Positions 38,535-48,825 of a DNA stretch of 64,000 nt are shown here, piece by piece. The stretch lies in contig NZ_JACVPO010000002.1 of NCBI RefSeq assembly GCF_018881835.1, positions 558,001-622,000 on the forward strand, written 5' to 3'. The DNA comes from Polynucleobacter hallstattensis. GTDB taxonomy: Bacteria > Pseudomonadota > Gammaproteobacteria > Burkholderiales > Burkholderiaceae. How positions within the stretch are numbered: position 1 is the first letter of the stretch; every line of letters starts with the position of its first letter. The notes under the pieces are model-generated. The model was given only the letters and a program-made list of their open reading frames with translations. It was not told where the DNA came from and made no database searches. The position numbers and the translations under genes were made by a program.

Positions 38535-38952
38535 TCCCACCCGCGAAGAGGTAAGGCGCTTTTTTTGTGACACCTGGAAGAAGAAAACCGGAGATCAAAT
38601 TCTGACGCCAATGGAGACGCTTGCTAGCGACTGGATGGCTGAGCACCCCGAATATCATGCCCTCCTAGCTGATCCAGAGGGGGCAATTGCGCAAGACTAC
38701 ACGCCAGAACGTGGTGAGACCAATCCCTTTTTGCACCTGTCGATGCACCTATCGATTAGTGAACAAATCTCGATCGATCAACCTCCAGGTATTAAGGAAG
38801 TTTCTGAAAAGCTAGCAAAGAAAAAAGGGTCTGCACATGAAGCTCAGCACGCCATGATGGAATGCTTGGGACAAGTTATGTGGGAGGCGCAACGTGAGTC
38901 TCGCCCACTGAGTCCTGAGAAATATCTTGAGGCGCTCCAGAAGTTAATCTAG
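38521..38952 (+). CDS. DUF1841 family protein with GTG start
   Basis: 143 residues starting at GTG 38521 (VAIFNPTREEVRRFF), which matches the usual family N-terminus; AAAGGAAAAG lies just upstream. The frame is open further back inside nth, but that would add residues foreign to the family. Soluble, helical, ends EKYLEALQKLI. Function unknown. It overlaps nth by 14 bases and the convergent transporter gene by four. Confidence 0.85.
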   Translation: MAIFNPTREEVRRFFCDTWKKKTGDQILTPMETLASDWMAEHPEYHALLADPEGAIAQDYTPERGETNPFLHLSMHLSISEQISIDQPPGIKEVSEKLAKKKGSAHEAQHAMMECLGQVMWEAQRESRPLSPEKYLEALQKLI

Positions 38953-39824
38953 TGGCTACGCTTCACTAGCATTCGCTTGCTCAGGATTACAGTAGAGACA
39001 ACTAAGAAAGCAAAGACCATATTCATTACGGTGATGCGGTCATCCAAGAAAAAACTTGAGGCCAGCAGCGTACAAAAAGGCTGGATTAATTGAACTTGAC
39101 TGACTCTTGCAATTCCACCGATAGCAAGACCTTCGTACCAAAAGAAAAAGCCTAAATACATCGGAAATATACTCAGGTATACAAAGCTTGTCCAAGCAAC
39201 TACATCAGCACCCCAATACGATGAAGAAAATGTGAAATAAGTTGCCACGATATTAATCGGTAATGAAATCACTAGCGCCCAAGAAATTACTACCCGCGGA
39301 TTCATCTTTCGAGATAGCTCCCCGCCCTCCACATACCCCACGCAAGCGCAAATGCCGCCCAGTACCAGCAGGATATCCACATAGGTAAAACTTCCGGAAC
39401 TTTTTAGAAGGGCATACATCATTACCAATGCAGCACCCAAGATAGATACAAGCCAAAAACCAAAAGAGGGGCGCTCCTTGAAACGGATGACCCCGATTAC
39501 TGTAGTAGCTAAAGGCATCATTCCCAAAATAACGGCACCATGTGAAGATGAACCCTCCTTCATAGCCAGGGTAGTAAAAATTGGAAATCCAAAAACTACG
39601 CCCAGTGCAATCACAGCAAACTTCACTAAGTCAGCTTTACTGGGGAGTGGTACTTGCTTATATGCAAGATAGCTTAAGGCAACTAAACCAGCTAAAGAAG
39701 CCCTACCAAAAGCAATGAAGTAAGGATTAAAGCTTTCAACGGTAATCTTACTTACCGGCAAGGTGAGACTAAAAACGAGAATGCCAATAAAGCCAATGAG
39801 CATTCCCTTTGTCTCTTTATTCAC
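38949..39824 (-). CDS. EamA/DMT family transporter
   Basis: About 291 residues, ten transmembrane helices in two EamA repeats; family features include the N-terminal ASL-type helix and GGxxxxxxxx-type second repeat. I favour GTG 39824 (CCAAGGG upstream) over a TTG at 39857. Substrate unknown. Its 3' end overlaps DUF1841 by four bases. Confidence 0.85.
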   Translation of the reverse strand: MNKETKGMLIGFIGILVFSLTLPVSKITVESFNPYFIAFGRASLAGLVALSYLAYKQVPLPSKADLVKFAVIALGVVFGFPIFTTLAMKEGSSSHGAVILGMMPLATTVIGVIRFKERPSFGFWLVSILGAALVMMYALLKSSGSFTYVDILLVLGGICACVGYVEGGELSRKMNPRVVISWALVISLPINIVATYFTFSSSYWGADVVAWTSFVYLSIFPMYLGFFFWYEGLAIGGIARVSQVQLIQPFCTLLASSFFLDDRITVMNMVFAFLVVSTVILSKRMLVKRSH

Positions 39825-39859
39825 TATTACCCTTGGGAGAAAAACGCTACTAAACAATT

Positions 39860-40300
39860 TTAGGAAAGCGTGGCAATAGCGGCTTTGATTGCTGCAGGCA
39901 ATTGACTGGCAAGCTGCCGGCGTTCCGTAAGTTTACTGAGAGATAATTCTTGAACTCTTTTTGACCACGCAGATCCTGGAAAGAAGGCATCGTCTTTATA
40001 CCTCGGAATCACATGCCAATGTATGTGGGGAACCATATTGCCTAAGGCTGCAATATTGACCTTATCTGGACACATCACATGCCTTATGGCTTCCTCTACC
40101 GCAAAGACTAGAGACATCAGATGTTCGCGCTCACCATAGGCCAGATCAGTCATCTCAGCGACATGATGATTCCAGATCACACGGCAAAAGCCAGGCAGGT
40201 CAGGATCATTCACCAGGATGACTCGGCAGTCATCTCCACGCCAAATCAATTGACCCTCTTCAGGCCTAAGATCTTCTTTACAGAGTACGCAATTGGTCAT
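39860..40300 (-). CDS. HIT family nucleotide-binding protein
   Basis: 146 residues with the histidine triad HIHWHVIPRY. Two N-terminal cysteines pairs (NCVLCK) occur. HIT proteins hydrolyse nucleotide phosphoramidates or dinucleoside polyphosphates; this one resembles bacterial diadenosine tetraphosphate hydrolase-like members. It precedes the transporter gene by a short gap. Confidence 0.88.
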   Translation of the reverse strand: MTNCVLCKEDLRPEEGQLIWRGDDCRVILVNDPDLPGFCRVIWNHHVAEMTDLAYGEREHLMSLVFAVEEAIRHVMCPDKVNIAALGNMVPHIHWHVIPRYKDDAFFPGSAWSKRVQELSLSKLTERRQLASQLPAAIKAAIATLS

Positions 40301-40413
40301 GGGAAGAATGTAAACGAAAACGGCACCTAAGTCACCCTTATGGGGTAATTTAGATGCCGCGACAGTAAGAGTAGATTCCTTTACTGTTCTATTACGAACT
40401 ACTTAGGGATTGT

Positions 40414-41712
40414 TTAGTGAAACTGTTCTTCCTCTGTAGAACCAGTCAATGCAGTGACTGAAGACTTACCACCTTGAATTACTGTAGTGACATCGTCAAA
40501 GTAACCAGTACCTACTTCTTGCTGATGCGATACGAATGTGTAACCACGATCACGAGCAGCGAATTCTGGCTCTTGTACTTTCTCGATGTAGGCAGTCATA
40601 CCGCGCTTCATATAGTCTTGAGCCAAGTCGAACATGTTGTACCACATGGAGTGAATACCAGCCAAAGTGATGAACTGATACTTGTAACCCATTGCGCCTA
40701 ATTCGCGCTGGAACTTCGCAATCGTTGCATCATCCAAGTTCTTCTTCCAATTGAAAGATGGTGAGCAGTTGTATGCCAACATCTTGCCTGGGAACTTTGC
40801 ACGAATTGCTTCAGCGAACTGACGAGCAAAATCTAAATCCGGTGTACCTGTTTCACACCACACCATATCAGCGTAGGCGGCATATGCCAAGCCACGGGAG
40901 ATCGCTTGATCCAAGCCCTTACGTGTTTTGTAAAAGCCTTCTGGAGTGCGCTCACCCGTCAAGAATGGCTTGTCATTTGCGTCGTAATCCGATGTCAACA
41001 AGTCGGCAGCTTCAGCATCAGTACGAGCCAAGATAATCGTTGAAACACCCATTACGTCAGCTGCCAAACGTGCAGAAATCAATTTCTGTACTGACTCAGC
41101 TGTAGGCAGCAATACTTTGCCACCCAAGTGACCGCACTTCTTAACGGAAGATAATTGATCTTCAAAGTGAACACCAGCTGCACCCTGCTTAATTAATGCT
41201 TTGCTTAATTCGAATGCATTCAATACACCACCGAAACCAGCTTCAGCATCAGCAACGATGGGAGCAAAATACTCGATATAGCCAGCATCGCCCTTGTAGA
41301 TACCTTTAGCAGTTTGGATCTCATCTGCACGTTGAAATGAGTTATTAATTCGCTCAACCATCTTTGGAACTGAATCAACTGGATACAAAGATTGATCTGG
41401 ATACATTGCTGCGTAAGAGTTACCGTCAGCAGCAACCTGCCAACCTGACAAGTAGATGGCTTGAACGCCAGCTTTAACTTGTTGCATTGCCTGTCCACCA
41501 GTCAAAGCACCTAAACAGTTCACGTAAGCTTCGTTATTCACTAATTCCCAGAGACGCTCTGCGCCATGCTTAGCCAATGTGTGCTCAATCTTCAATGAGC
41601 CGCGAAGGCGAACTACGTCTTCAGCCGTGTAACCACGAGTAATACCTTTCCAGCGTGGATTGGTATCCCAGTCCTTTTGTAGTGCTGCGATTTCTGCTTT
41701 GCGTTCGGCCAT
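40414..41712 (-). CDS. aceA: Isocitrate lyase
   Basis: 432 residues. Glyoxylate-cycle enzyme splitting isocitrate into succinate and glyoxylate. Active-site motif KKCGHLGGK with Cys193 and metal-binding ADAEAGFGG are present. It lets the cell grow on acetate or on two-carbon units from PHB turnover. The upstream 282 bases separate it from the MFS gene and should hold its promoter. Confidence 0.97.
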   Translation of the reverse strand: MAERKAEIAALQKDWDTNPRWKGITRGYTAEDVVRLRGSLKIEHTLAKHGAERLWELVNNEAYVNCLGALTGGQAMQQVKAGVQAIYLSGWQVAADGNSYAAMYPDQSLYPVDSVPKMVERINNSFQRADEIQTAKGIYKGDAGYIEYFAPIVADAEAGFGGVLNAFELSKALIKQGAAGVHFEDQLSSVKKCGHLGGKVLLPTAESVQKLISARLAADVMGVSTIILARTDAEAADLLTSDYDANDKPFLTGERTPEGFYKTRKGLDQAISRGLAYAAYADMVWCETGTPDLDFARQFAEAIRAKFPGKMLAYNCSPSFNWKKNLDDATIAKFQRELGAMGYKYQFITLAGIHSMWYNMFDLAQDYMKRGMTAYIEKVQEPEFAARDRGYTFVSHQQEVGTGYFDDVTTVIQGGKSSVTALTGSTEEEQFH

Positions 41713-41994
41713 GTTTTTCTCCCTAAGTTAAACAAGTACATCCAATATCGAGACACTCATTACAGACAATAAAGTCTTATGTCTTATATAAGAGTTTAAG
41801 CATCTAGGGAAAGCATGCAAGAACTATTTCAGTATTTATTTGAATAAATTAGTTCAATAAATTCAATTACTTGAAAATATATTTTTATAATATGAAATAT
41901 AAGTCCAAGCAGCGAAATAATGCCTAGCTTGAAATGTTGCACTGCATTTTGCGTATGGGAATGACTTTTCACATTGTGAAAAGAATTGAGTGTG
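41713..41994 (-). promoter_or_regulatory. aceA upstream region
   Basis: 282 AT-rich bases between aceA and the MFS gene, with no convincing gene. It includes the perfect 19-base palindrome at 41965-41983 and a GGGAGAAA just before the aceA ATG. The aceA promoter should lie here; I cannot pick -35/-10 with confidence. Confidence 0.45.
41965..41983. repeat. Perfect 19-base palindrome
   Basis: CTTTTCACA-T-TGTGAAAAG is symmetric about the central T. It lies 11 bases after the MFS stop and about 250 bases before aceA. No T-run follows in the leftward direction; it could be a weak terminator or a regulator site. Confidence 0.5.
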
Positions 41995-43233
41995 TTAGCT
42001 AGCTTTTGGAGTGCTGATGCTTGCAACCTTAAATCCAGTCAAAATAATCATGAACTGGAGAAGGGCTACGCCAATAAATAATAGCTTTGGTAAGCCCACA
42101 TCTAAAAAGATTCCAAAGATCAGCGGACTTAAGGCAGCGCCCAAATCAATACCTGAATAAACAATGCCGTAGACCCTGCCCGATGAGCCAGAGGGAGTTG
42201 CAGAGCGAATCATCAAGTCACGAGATGGTGCCGCTATTCCTAAGCCAAGTCCAATCACAATGAAAGCGATGATGATTAATTCCACAGGCACTAAACCTGT
42301 AGCCATTAAAAGACCCATGACGATATTCACAGTGAAGCAGATCGTAATGATGCGCTCGGGTACTTTTAGTTTAGTGGCAAGATAGCCACCCAGAAGCATC
42401 CCTCCAGCCCCACCCATAGACATGAGTGTTAAATAGTAATTACCAGAACTCACAGCAATGTCATAGATCTTAAAAAGCGCGGTTGGGGCAAATGATTGCA
42501 AGCCTGTAGTGGCGGCCATGCTAAAGAAAAAGAAAATCCAACAAAGCCAAACAACCGGTAGCTTCAGAAAACCAAAGGTGCTCATTGGCGCGCCATCAGG
42601 ATTGCTTTGCGCATGGCTAGCTTGTGATTCTTCGCGCCTTGCATGGGCATCATCAATTAAGCGCTCTCTACCAAGCCAGAGGGTCAATAAGATCAGAGCT
42701 TCCAGCAATGCGGCAGATAGAAATGCAATCCTCCAATCAGCAATGCTTGCTACCGCCACCATAAAGGCTGGAGCAGCGGCCCAACCGATATAACCTGTTA
42801 CCCCATGAATCGAGTAAGCGTAGGGCAAATTTGGTGGTGAAATTTTGTGATTAATCAGCGTGTAATCCACTGGATGGAAAACGCCATTGCCACATCCCGC
42901 AATCACTGCGCCTAGAGCCAACATGGCATAACCATTGCTTTGTGAGTAAATAAGTGCAGCCAATGCTAGCAATGCCACGCCAGCAAACAAGACAGGGCGA
43001 GATCCAATACGGTCTACTAAAAATCCAGATGCTGCCTGAACAATACAAGAGACCACAAAGAAGATGGTCATGAGCAGGCCCAATTCGGCGTAGTTAAAGC
43101 CGAACTCTGCTTTCAACCATGGGAACATGGGAGGCAGAATTAGATGAAAGAAATGGGAACTGCCGTGAGCCAGGCTAATGAGACCAACAACCCGGACATC
43201 ACTGGCGCGCCTATTTTTTAGAACGTCAATCAT
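41995..43233 (-). CDS. MFS family transporter
   Basis: 412 residues, twelve predicted transmembrane helices, with the MFS loop motif GFLVDRIGSRP after helix 2 and a cytoplasmic charged loop in the centre. Substrate not evident. The gene ends about 280 bases before aceA and starts 48 bases after clpB. Confidence 0.9.
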   Translation of the reverse strand: MIDVLKNRRASDVRVVGLISLAHGSSHFFHLILPPMFPWLKAEFGFNYAELGLLMTIFFVVSCIVQAASGFLVDRIGSRPVLFAGVALLALAALIYSQSNGYAMLALGAVIAGCGNGVFHPVDYTLINHKISPPNLPYAYSIHGVTGYIGWAAAPAFMVAVASIADWRIAFLSAALLEALILLTLWLGRERLIDDAHARREESQASHAQSNPDGAPMSTFGFLKLPVVWLCWIFFFFSMAATTGLQSFAPTALFKIYDIAVSSGNYYLTLMSMGGAGGMLLGGYLATKLKVPERIITICFTVNIVMGLLMATGLVPVELIIIAFIVIGLGLGIAAPSRDLMIRSATPSGSSGRVYGIVYSGIDLGAALSPLIFGIFLDVGLPKLLFIGVALLQFMIILTGFKVASISTPKAS

Positions 43234-43281
43234 GTACCGAGTTTACTGGCGCAGGCATATTCCTGCAAATTTGCTGATGAA

Positions 43282-45876
43282 TTACTTGCTAAAACTGAAA
43301 TCGCCGTTCTTATCAACGCCCACAGGAACCGTGTCCTTAGGGCCAAACTTACCTTCCAAGATCATCTTGGAAACTGGGTTCTCGATATATTGCTGAATCG
43401 CACGCTTTAGTGGTCTTGCTCCAAATACAGGATCAAAACCGACTTCAGCAATCTTGCTTAAAGCAGCATCACTCACATCCATCTGCATATCGATCTTAGC
43501 TAAACGATCTGACAAGTTCTTGAGCAAGATCTTCGCGATATTTGCAATGTTGCCTTTATCCAAACCATGAAAGACGACGATCTCATCAATCCGGTTCAAG
43601 AACTCAGGACGGAAATGACTCTTTAGCTCTTCAAATACCGCTTCTTTAATCTCCAACTGCTTCTTACCAACCATCGACTGAATCAGATGTGAGCCAATAT
43701 TGCTGGTCATCACAATCACGGTGTTCTTAAAGTCTACGGTACGACCTTGACCATCCGTTAAGCGGCCATCGTCCAATACTTGCAAGAGCACATTGAAGAC
43801 ATCTGGATGCGCTTTTTCAATCTCATCAAACAAGATGACGCTGTATGGATGGCGACGTACTTGTTCAGTTAAGTAACCGCCTTCTTCGTAGCCTACATAG
43901 CCTGGAGGCGCACCGATTAAACGAGCAACGCTATGCTTCTCCATAAACTCACTCATATCAATACGAATGAGGTGCTCTTCACTATCAAATAAGAAACCGG
44001 CCAAGGCTTTACAAAGCTCAGTCTTACCAACACCTGTAGGCCCCAAGAATAAGAATGAGCCATAAGGACGATTCTCTTCAGAAAGACCTGCGCGGGAACG
44101 ACGAATAGCATCAGATACCGCACGAATAGCCTCTTCTTGGCCAACTACGCGTTGATGTAATAACTCCTCCATCTTGAGTAATTTATCGCGCTCACCCTGC
44201 ATCATCTTTGATACCGGAATTCCTGTTGCACGAGAAACTACTTCAGCAATTTCTTCTGCGCCGACTTGTGTTCGTAAGAGCTTGTTCTTTACTACGCCAT
44301 CTTTACTTCCTTTTGCTTCCGCTGCCGCAGCGGACTTGAGCTTTGCCTCGAGCTCAGGTAATTTTCCATATTGCAATTCCGCAACTTGCTCTAGCTTTCC
44401 CTCACGCTGCAACTTATTGATATCTGCGCGAACTTTTTCGATCTCCTCTTTGAGATGGGCGGCGCCTAAAACAGCACCTTTTTCCGCTTTCCAGATTTCT
44501 TCTAAATCAGCATACTCAGCACCCAAGCGCTTGATCTCATCTTCAATCAAGCCAAGACGTTTTTGTGATGCCTCATCTTTTTCCTTCTTAACTGCTTCAC
44601 GCTCAATCTTGAGTTGAATCAGACGACGCTCCAACTTATCCATGACCTCTGGCTTGGAATCAATCTCCATCCGAATACGTGAGCCAGCCTCATCAATGAG
44701 GTCGATAGCCTTATCTGGCAAGAAACGATCGGTAATATAGCGGTGAGACAGCTCTGCTGCTGCCACGATGGCAGGGTCAGTAATCTCAATACCATGGTGA
44801 AGCTCGTAACGCTCTTGTAAACCGCGCAAGATGGCAATAGTCGCTTCTACACTAGGCTCTTCCACCATCACCTTTTGGAAGCGGCGCTCAAGTGCGGCAT
44901 CCTTCTCAATATACTTGCGGTATTCATCTAGAGTGGTCGCGCCGATGCAATGTAATTCACCACGAGCCAGAGCAGGCTTAAGCATATTACCGGCATCCAT
45001 TGCGCCATCACCCTTACCTGCACCAACCATCGTATGAATCTCATCAATAAAGATGATGGTTTGACCTTCGTCCTTAGCGACATCACTTAAAACAGCCTTG
45101 AGACGTTCCTCGAACTCACCACGGTACTTTGCGCCCGCTAGTAACAAAGCCATATCCAATACTAGGACACGCTTGTTCTTGAGGGTTTCAGGAACTTCAC
45201 CGTTGACGATACGCTGGGCTAAGCCCTCCACAATGGCAGTCTTACCAACCCCTGGCTCACCAATAAGGACTGGGTTATTCTTACCACGACGCTGCAGAAT
45301 CTGAATGGTGCGACGAATCTCATCATCACGGCCAATCACAGGATCGAGCTTACCCATGCGAGCACGCTCAGTTAAATCAATGGTGTATTTCTTTAAGGCC
45401 TCACGCTGACCTTCGGCATCCGCACTATTCACTGACTCTCCTCCGCGTACTACATTAATAGCTGCTTCTAACGATTTACGATTTAAACCATTTTCCCGAG
45501 CAATCTTGCCGAGCTCGCCTTTATCATCCGCCACAACTAATAAAAATAACTCGCCAGCAATAAATTGATCATTACGCTTATTGGCTTCTTTTTCACATAA
45601 GTTCAGCCAGTTGCTTAAATCCCGCCCAAGCTGAACTTCCCCGCCAGTGCCCTGCACTTCTGGAAGATTAGCAATGAGTTTCTCGGTTGCCTTCTCAAGG
45701 CCCGGCACATTGACGCCAGCGCGTGTCAATAAACTCTTGGCACCACCATCTGAATCGCGCAGCATTGCTAGCAGCAAATGGGCTGGCTCGATATATTGAT
45801 TGTCTTTTGCTAAAGCCAGGCTTTGCGCCTCACTGAGTGCTTCTTGGAACTTCGTAGTTAATTTATCTATTCTCAT
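43282..45876 (-). CDS. clpB: ATP-dependent disaggregase ClpB
   Basis: 864-residue Hsp100 with an N domain, two AAA+ modules (Walker A GEPGVGKT near 206 and GPTGVGKT near 606) and the middle coiled-coil domain (about 410-540). With DnaK it dissolves protein aggregates. A sigma-32-type promoter lies about 50 bases upstream. Confidence 0.98.
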   Translation of the reverse strand: MRIDKLTTKFQEALSEAQSLALAKDNQYIEPAHLLLAMLRDSDGGAKSLLTRAGVNVPGLEKATEKLIANLPEVQGTGGEVQLGRDLSNWLNLCEKEANKRNDQFIAGELFLLVVADDKGELGKIARENGLNRKSLEAAINVVRGGESVNSADAEGQREALKKYTIDLTERARMGKLDPVIGRDDEIRRTIQILQRRGKNNPVLIGEPGVGKTAIVEGLAQRIVNGEVPETLKNKRVLVLDMALLLAGAKYRGEFEERLKAVLSDVAKDEGQTIIFIDEIHTMVGAGKGDGAMDAGNMLKPALARGELHCIGATTLDEYRKYIEKDAALERRFQKVMVEEPSVEATIAILRGLQERYELHHGIEITDPAIVAAAELSHRYITDRFLPDKAIDLIDEAGSRIRMEIDSKPEVMDKLERRLIQLKIEREAVKKEKDEASQKRLGLIEDEIKRLGAEYADLEEIWKAEKGAVLGAAHLKEEIEKVRADINKLQREGKLEQVAELQYGKLPELEAKLKSAAAAEAKGSKDGVVKNKLLRTQVGAEEIAEVVSRATGIPVSKMMQGERDKLLKMEELLHQRVVGQEEAIRAVSDAIRRSRAGLSEENRPYGSFLFLGPTGVGKTELCKALAGFLFDSEEHLIRIDMSEFMEKHSVARLIGAPPGYVGYEEGGYLTEQVRRHPYSVILFDEIEKAHPDVFNVLLQVLDDGRLTDGQGRTVDFKNTVIVMTSNIGSHLIQSMVGKKQLEIKEAVFEELKSHFRPEFLNRIDEIVVFHGLDKGNIANIAKILLKNLSDRLAKIDMQMDVSDAALSKIAEVGFDPVFGARPLKRAIQQYIENPVSKMILEGKFGPKDTVPVGVDKNGDFSFSK

Positions 45877-45925
45877 TTTTAAGTCCTATCTACTCTATCT
45901 ATTTTTATGCGTTTATATCTATAGA

Positions 45926-45953
45926 ATATAGGGGCATTCTGCATAATTTCAAG
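45926..45953 (-). promoter_or_regulatory. Sigma-32 (heat shock) promoter of clpB
   Basis: On the minus strand CTTGAA, 13 bases, CCCCTATAT matches the heat-shock consensus CTTGAA-N13-CCCCATNT closely. The -10 element is about 50 bases before the clpB ATG, a normal distance. Confidence 0.85.
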
Positions 45954-45978
45954 TCTGTTAGACCTCTTTTTAAGTGAA

Positions 45979-46233
45979 TTGATCCCTATTTTGACCTGGC
46001 TTGTTTATCTCCTGGAGTGCTCTGATGGCAGCTACTACGCTGGCATTACAAACCGCTTAGAACATCGTTTGGCAGCTCATAACTCTGGGGAAGGTGCTCG
46101 TTATACGAGGGCTCGCAGACCAGTAATCCTTTTAGCAAGCCAAGAGCACCCAGATCGATCTGAGGCATCTAAAGCCGAGGCTAGATTAAAGAAGCTAGCA
46201 AGATCAGAAAAGCTGGGATTTTTTAAAGTCTAG
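45979..46233 (+). CDS. GIY-YIG nuclease family small protein (UPF0213/YhbQ type)
   Basis: 84 residues: a lone GIY-YIG domain (VYLLECSDGSYYAGIT, then RARRPV and EARLKKL). Only TTG starts are available, at 45979 or 45991; the second gives MTWLVYLLECSDG, the common family beginning. YhbQ-like proteins may cut damaged or structured DNA. It faces the exonuclease/Cho gene, which also carries a GIY-YIG domain. Confidence 0.85.
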   Translation: MIPILTWLVYLLECSDGSYYAGITNRLEHRLAAHNSGEGARYTRARRPVILLASQEHPDRSEASKAEARLKKLARSEKLGFFKV

Positions 46234-46248
46234 GTTTTTAGCGCTTAT

Positions 46249-47658
46249 TTACGCCGTGTCTTTGACCACTAAAGGAATCACCTGACTCTTAAAGCTTCCA
46301 GCCAGTGCTTTTTTCAAGATCTTGTAAATATCCAGATCAAAATCAGCGTCCCCTGAGTCAGCCAACTCATAGAGCTCTTCTTCGTTGATCGCTGTACCTA
46401 AATAACGCCAACGATCCACAACGTGCATGTGGCCAGCCTCTTTTACTGCCACTGGTCCCGGGTATGGCCAGACTTGAACCTGAAATAATTCCAGAGCAGT
46501 TTTAAGCTGAAGATTATGCAATTCGATAGGAGAACCTCCAATACAGGCACCACCGCATTGCTTTACTTGATAACCAAAGCAAGCCTTACCTTCAATCCGC
46601 TTCTCTAGACCAAGCAGCGCCTCACAGAGGCGGTATTTTTTTGCAATGGCTTTAAGGTAGGCATTGGCCTCTCGCTTGCTATAAAACAAACCAAACAAGT
46701 TATCTTGAATGCCAGGGTCTAGTTCACGATGACCTACTAGATGAGGAGTGAGTACACCATCCTCAGTAAACTCCAATTTCCAGGCGCAGAGATCCTTTGA
46801 GCGGCGTAGTTTGATGTTCATGCTGGGCATGCGCTCTTTAATGAGGCGCGATTCTAAAATCAATGCGCCCAACTCTCCGCTAGTTTCAATCCAATCAATA
46901 TCTCTGACTTGCATCGAGAGCTTCATTTCCTTGCGCTGGGTGAGCGCCCCTTGAAAATGGCCCATCACCCTGCTACGCAGAGAAATACTTTTACCGATAT
47001 ACAGCGGAATTTGATTCTCACCATAAAAAATGTAGCAGCCAGGTTTTTCTGGAATCGAGTCCACTAGTGCTTTATCAATATTAGGCGGTAAGCTTGGATT
47101 ACCAATGAGTTGATTTACCGCTTTGAGAAGCGCTTCACGCCCCAGCTTTTCTTCGCAAACGCGCCAAAACTGAAGCAACAAATCAGCGTCACCCAATGCA
47201 CGGTGCCGCGCGCTAATTTTGAGACGGTGGGCACTAATGATGGTATCGAGATTATGTCTTGCCTGATCAGGAAATAGTAAACGGGAGAGCTTTACAGTAC
47301 AAAGTACTTTGGGCTTGAAGTCGATGCCCACACGCTTAAAGGATGCCTTCAAAAATCCGTAATCAAAACGGGCGTTGTGGGCTACAAAAATCTTACCCTC
47401 GAGCTCGCGAGCAATCTCTGTCGCCAAGCCCTCAAAGGCAGGCTGCTGACTAACCATCTGGGGTCTAATACCCGTCAAATTTTGGATGTTCTGCGGAATA
47501 AATGTCTGGGGATTGACGAGACTTTCCCAAGTCTGTACCTGATCATGGATCAGCGATTTGATACCAACCTCGGTAATACGATCGCGCTCAAAATTTGAGC
47601 CCGTAGTCTCAATATCAACAAATGCTAATGGAGGATATTCATAGCCACTTGATGACAT
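46249..47658 (-). CDS. DEDD exonuclease / GIY-YIG (UvrC-N/Cho-like) fusion nuclease
   Basis: 469 residues. The N-terminal half is a DnaQ-like 3'-5' exonuclease (VDIETTGSNFERD at 14-26, HNARFDYGF, and HRALGDAD). The C-terminal half is a GIY-YIG domain (PGCYIFYGENQIPLYIGKS, about 205-223) followed by a UvrC-like region with cysteines. Such Pol III epsilon-Cho fusions are known in other bacteria and are thought to act in repair. It is convergent with the small GIY-YIG gene. Confidence 0.9.
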   Translation of the reverse strand: MSSSGYEYPPLAFVDIETTGSNFERDRITEVGIKSLIHDQVQTWESLVNPQTFIPQNIQNLTGIRPQMVSQQPAFEGLATEIARELEGKIFVAHNARFDYGFLKASFKRVGIDFKPKVLCTVKLSRLLFPDQARHNLDTIISAHRLKISARHRALGDADLLLQFWRVCEEKLGREALLKAVNQLIGNPSLPPNIDKALVDSIPEKPGCYIFYGENQIPLYIGKSISLRSRVMGHFQGALTQRKEMKLSMQVRDIDWIETSGELGALILESRLIKERMPSMNIKLRRSKDLCAWKLEFTEDGVLTPHLVGHRELDPGIQDNLFGLFYSKREANAYLKAIAKKYRLCEALLGLEKRIEGKACFGYQVKQCGGACIGGSPIELHNLQLKTALELFQVQVWPYPGPVAVKEAGHMHVVDRWRYLGTAINEEELYELADSGDADFDLDIYKILKKALAGSFKSQVIPLVVKDTA

Positions 47659-47671
47659 GAGAACTGAAGAA

Positions 47672-48145
47672 TTACTTTTTACCTTGATACTTGGCGATAC
47701 TCGCCTTTAGGTCGCTGTACTCTTCACAACCGAAGAGACAAGCCTTATCAAGTCTTGCTAACATCGCCTCTGCTCCAGGCAAGTCTTTCTTCATCAAAAG
47801 TAACTCGCCGTAGTACTCTAAAGCTGATCTATGACTTGGATCAATCTTCAATGCTGCCTGGTAATACTTTTCAGATGAAGCTAAATCTGGTGGTTGCTTT
47901 TTGCGCAAACTGTATCCCATCAGATTGTTCCAGTCTGCAGAGTTGACTTCGTTTGCCGACTGTAATTGTTTTAATGCCTGCTCATAACTATTGGATTTGA
48001 TGCTGGCGCGGGCATCTGTTAGCCAAGCTGGATCAGATTTAGTTGGGGCGCTATCAGCAGCCAAGGAAACTACCCATGGTGCTATTGCAAGCAGAATAGA
48101 GGCCAATAGTTTGCTAGCGAAATTCCATTTCATTACCTGCATCAT
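47672..48145 (-). CDS. Secreted TPR-repeat protein
   Basis: 157 residues with a signal peptide (cleavage near SLAADS) and about three TPR units, ending in a KYQGKK tail. It starts in a TAATG overlap with the Rrf2 stop, so the two are translated together. Function unknown; a periplasmic protein-binding role is likely. Confidence 0.75.
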   Translation of the reverse strand: MMQVMKWNFASKLLASILLAIAPWVVSLAADSAPTKSDPAWLTDARASIKSNSYEQALKQLQSANEVNSADWNNLMGYSLRKKQPPDLASSEKYYQAALKIDPSHRSALEYYGELLLMKKDLPGAEAMLARLDKACLFGCEEYSDLKASIAKYQGKK

Positions 48146-48726
48146 TAAGATCCTTGTTGTTGTCCTGCTTTATGTAAGTAGTCACCAAAGCTAAAAATGG
48201 AGTTGGGTCCCAAAGGTACATCCTCCACCTTCTTAAATGGCGCCTTGATTACTCTCTGCACTTCACCTTTAGAGGGCTTTTCAATTCTAAATTCGGAGTA
48301 AACAAAAGTCTGGCGTTCGGGAGCAGTTTTCGCTTCACTAAATCGCGGTACGTAATCTTTAATGGCATCGGATAGGTTCACATTCGCCATACAGCTGAGC
48401 ATATAAGCCTCCAAAGATTGATAAAGTTCGCTAGCGATATCGCAAGCCTCAACTTTGCGCTTTTTGATGTAATTCATTGCTAGGACCACATCTTTAATGG
48501 TGACCATGCGGGGATCCTGCAGTAGTGTGTAACCCCCATTGCGACCTTTTGTACCCTTCACGATTCCAGCTGCACGCAATGCGCTGAGCAATAACTCTAT
48601 TCTGCTCACAGACAATTTTTGGCGCTGCGCCAGCTCTAAGCCGGTAACTGGCTGAGCACCGTTGGAATGAGATGCAATATCAACCAAGGTGTTGAGAGCG
48701 GCTTTTACTGCTGTATTAACGTTCAT
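48145..48726 (-). CDS. Rrf2 family transcriptional regulator without the IscR cysteine cluster
   Basis: 193 residues. N-terminal Rrf2 winged helix (VNTAVKAALNTLVDIA, then SRIELLLSALRAAGIVKGTK, GRNGGYTL). The central region has isolated cysteines rather than the closely spaced trio of IscR. The effector is unknown. It is co-transcribed with the TPR gene. Confidence 0.82.
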   Translation of the reverse strand: MNVNTAVKAALNTLVDIASHSNGAQPVTGLELAQRQKLSVSRIELLLSALRAAGIVKGTKGRNGGYTLLQDPRMVTIKDVVLAMNYIKKRKVEACDIASELYQSLEAYMLSCMANVNLSDAIKDYVPRFSEAKTAPERQTFVYSEFRIEKPSKGEVQRVIKAPFKKVEDVPLGPNSIFSFGDYLHKAGQQQGS

Positions 48727-48825
48727 GATGGATTTAGCAAATATGTTGAATTAAGCAAAGTATCAAGTTGAATCCATATTTCTGCAGAGTACCAAGTTTT
48801 AACCCTCTTGAACTCATGGTTGTAG

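Noticed and set aside
41829..42026. 65-codon minus-strand frame upstream of aceA
   Set aside because: No ribosome binding site and it overlaps the MFS 3' end and the palindrome.
44174..44617. Plus-strand frame of 147 codons
   Set aside because: Opposite-strand shadow of clpB; low-complexity Ser/Phe-rich product.
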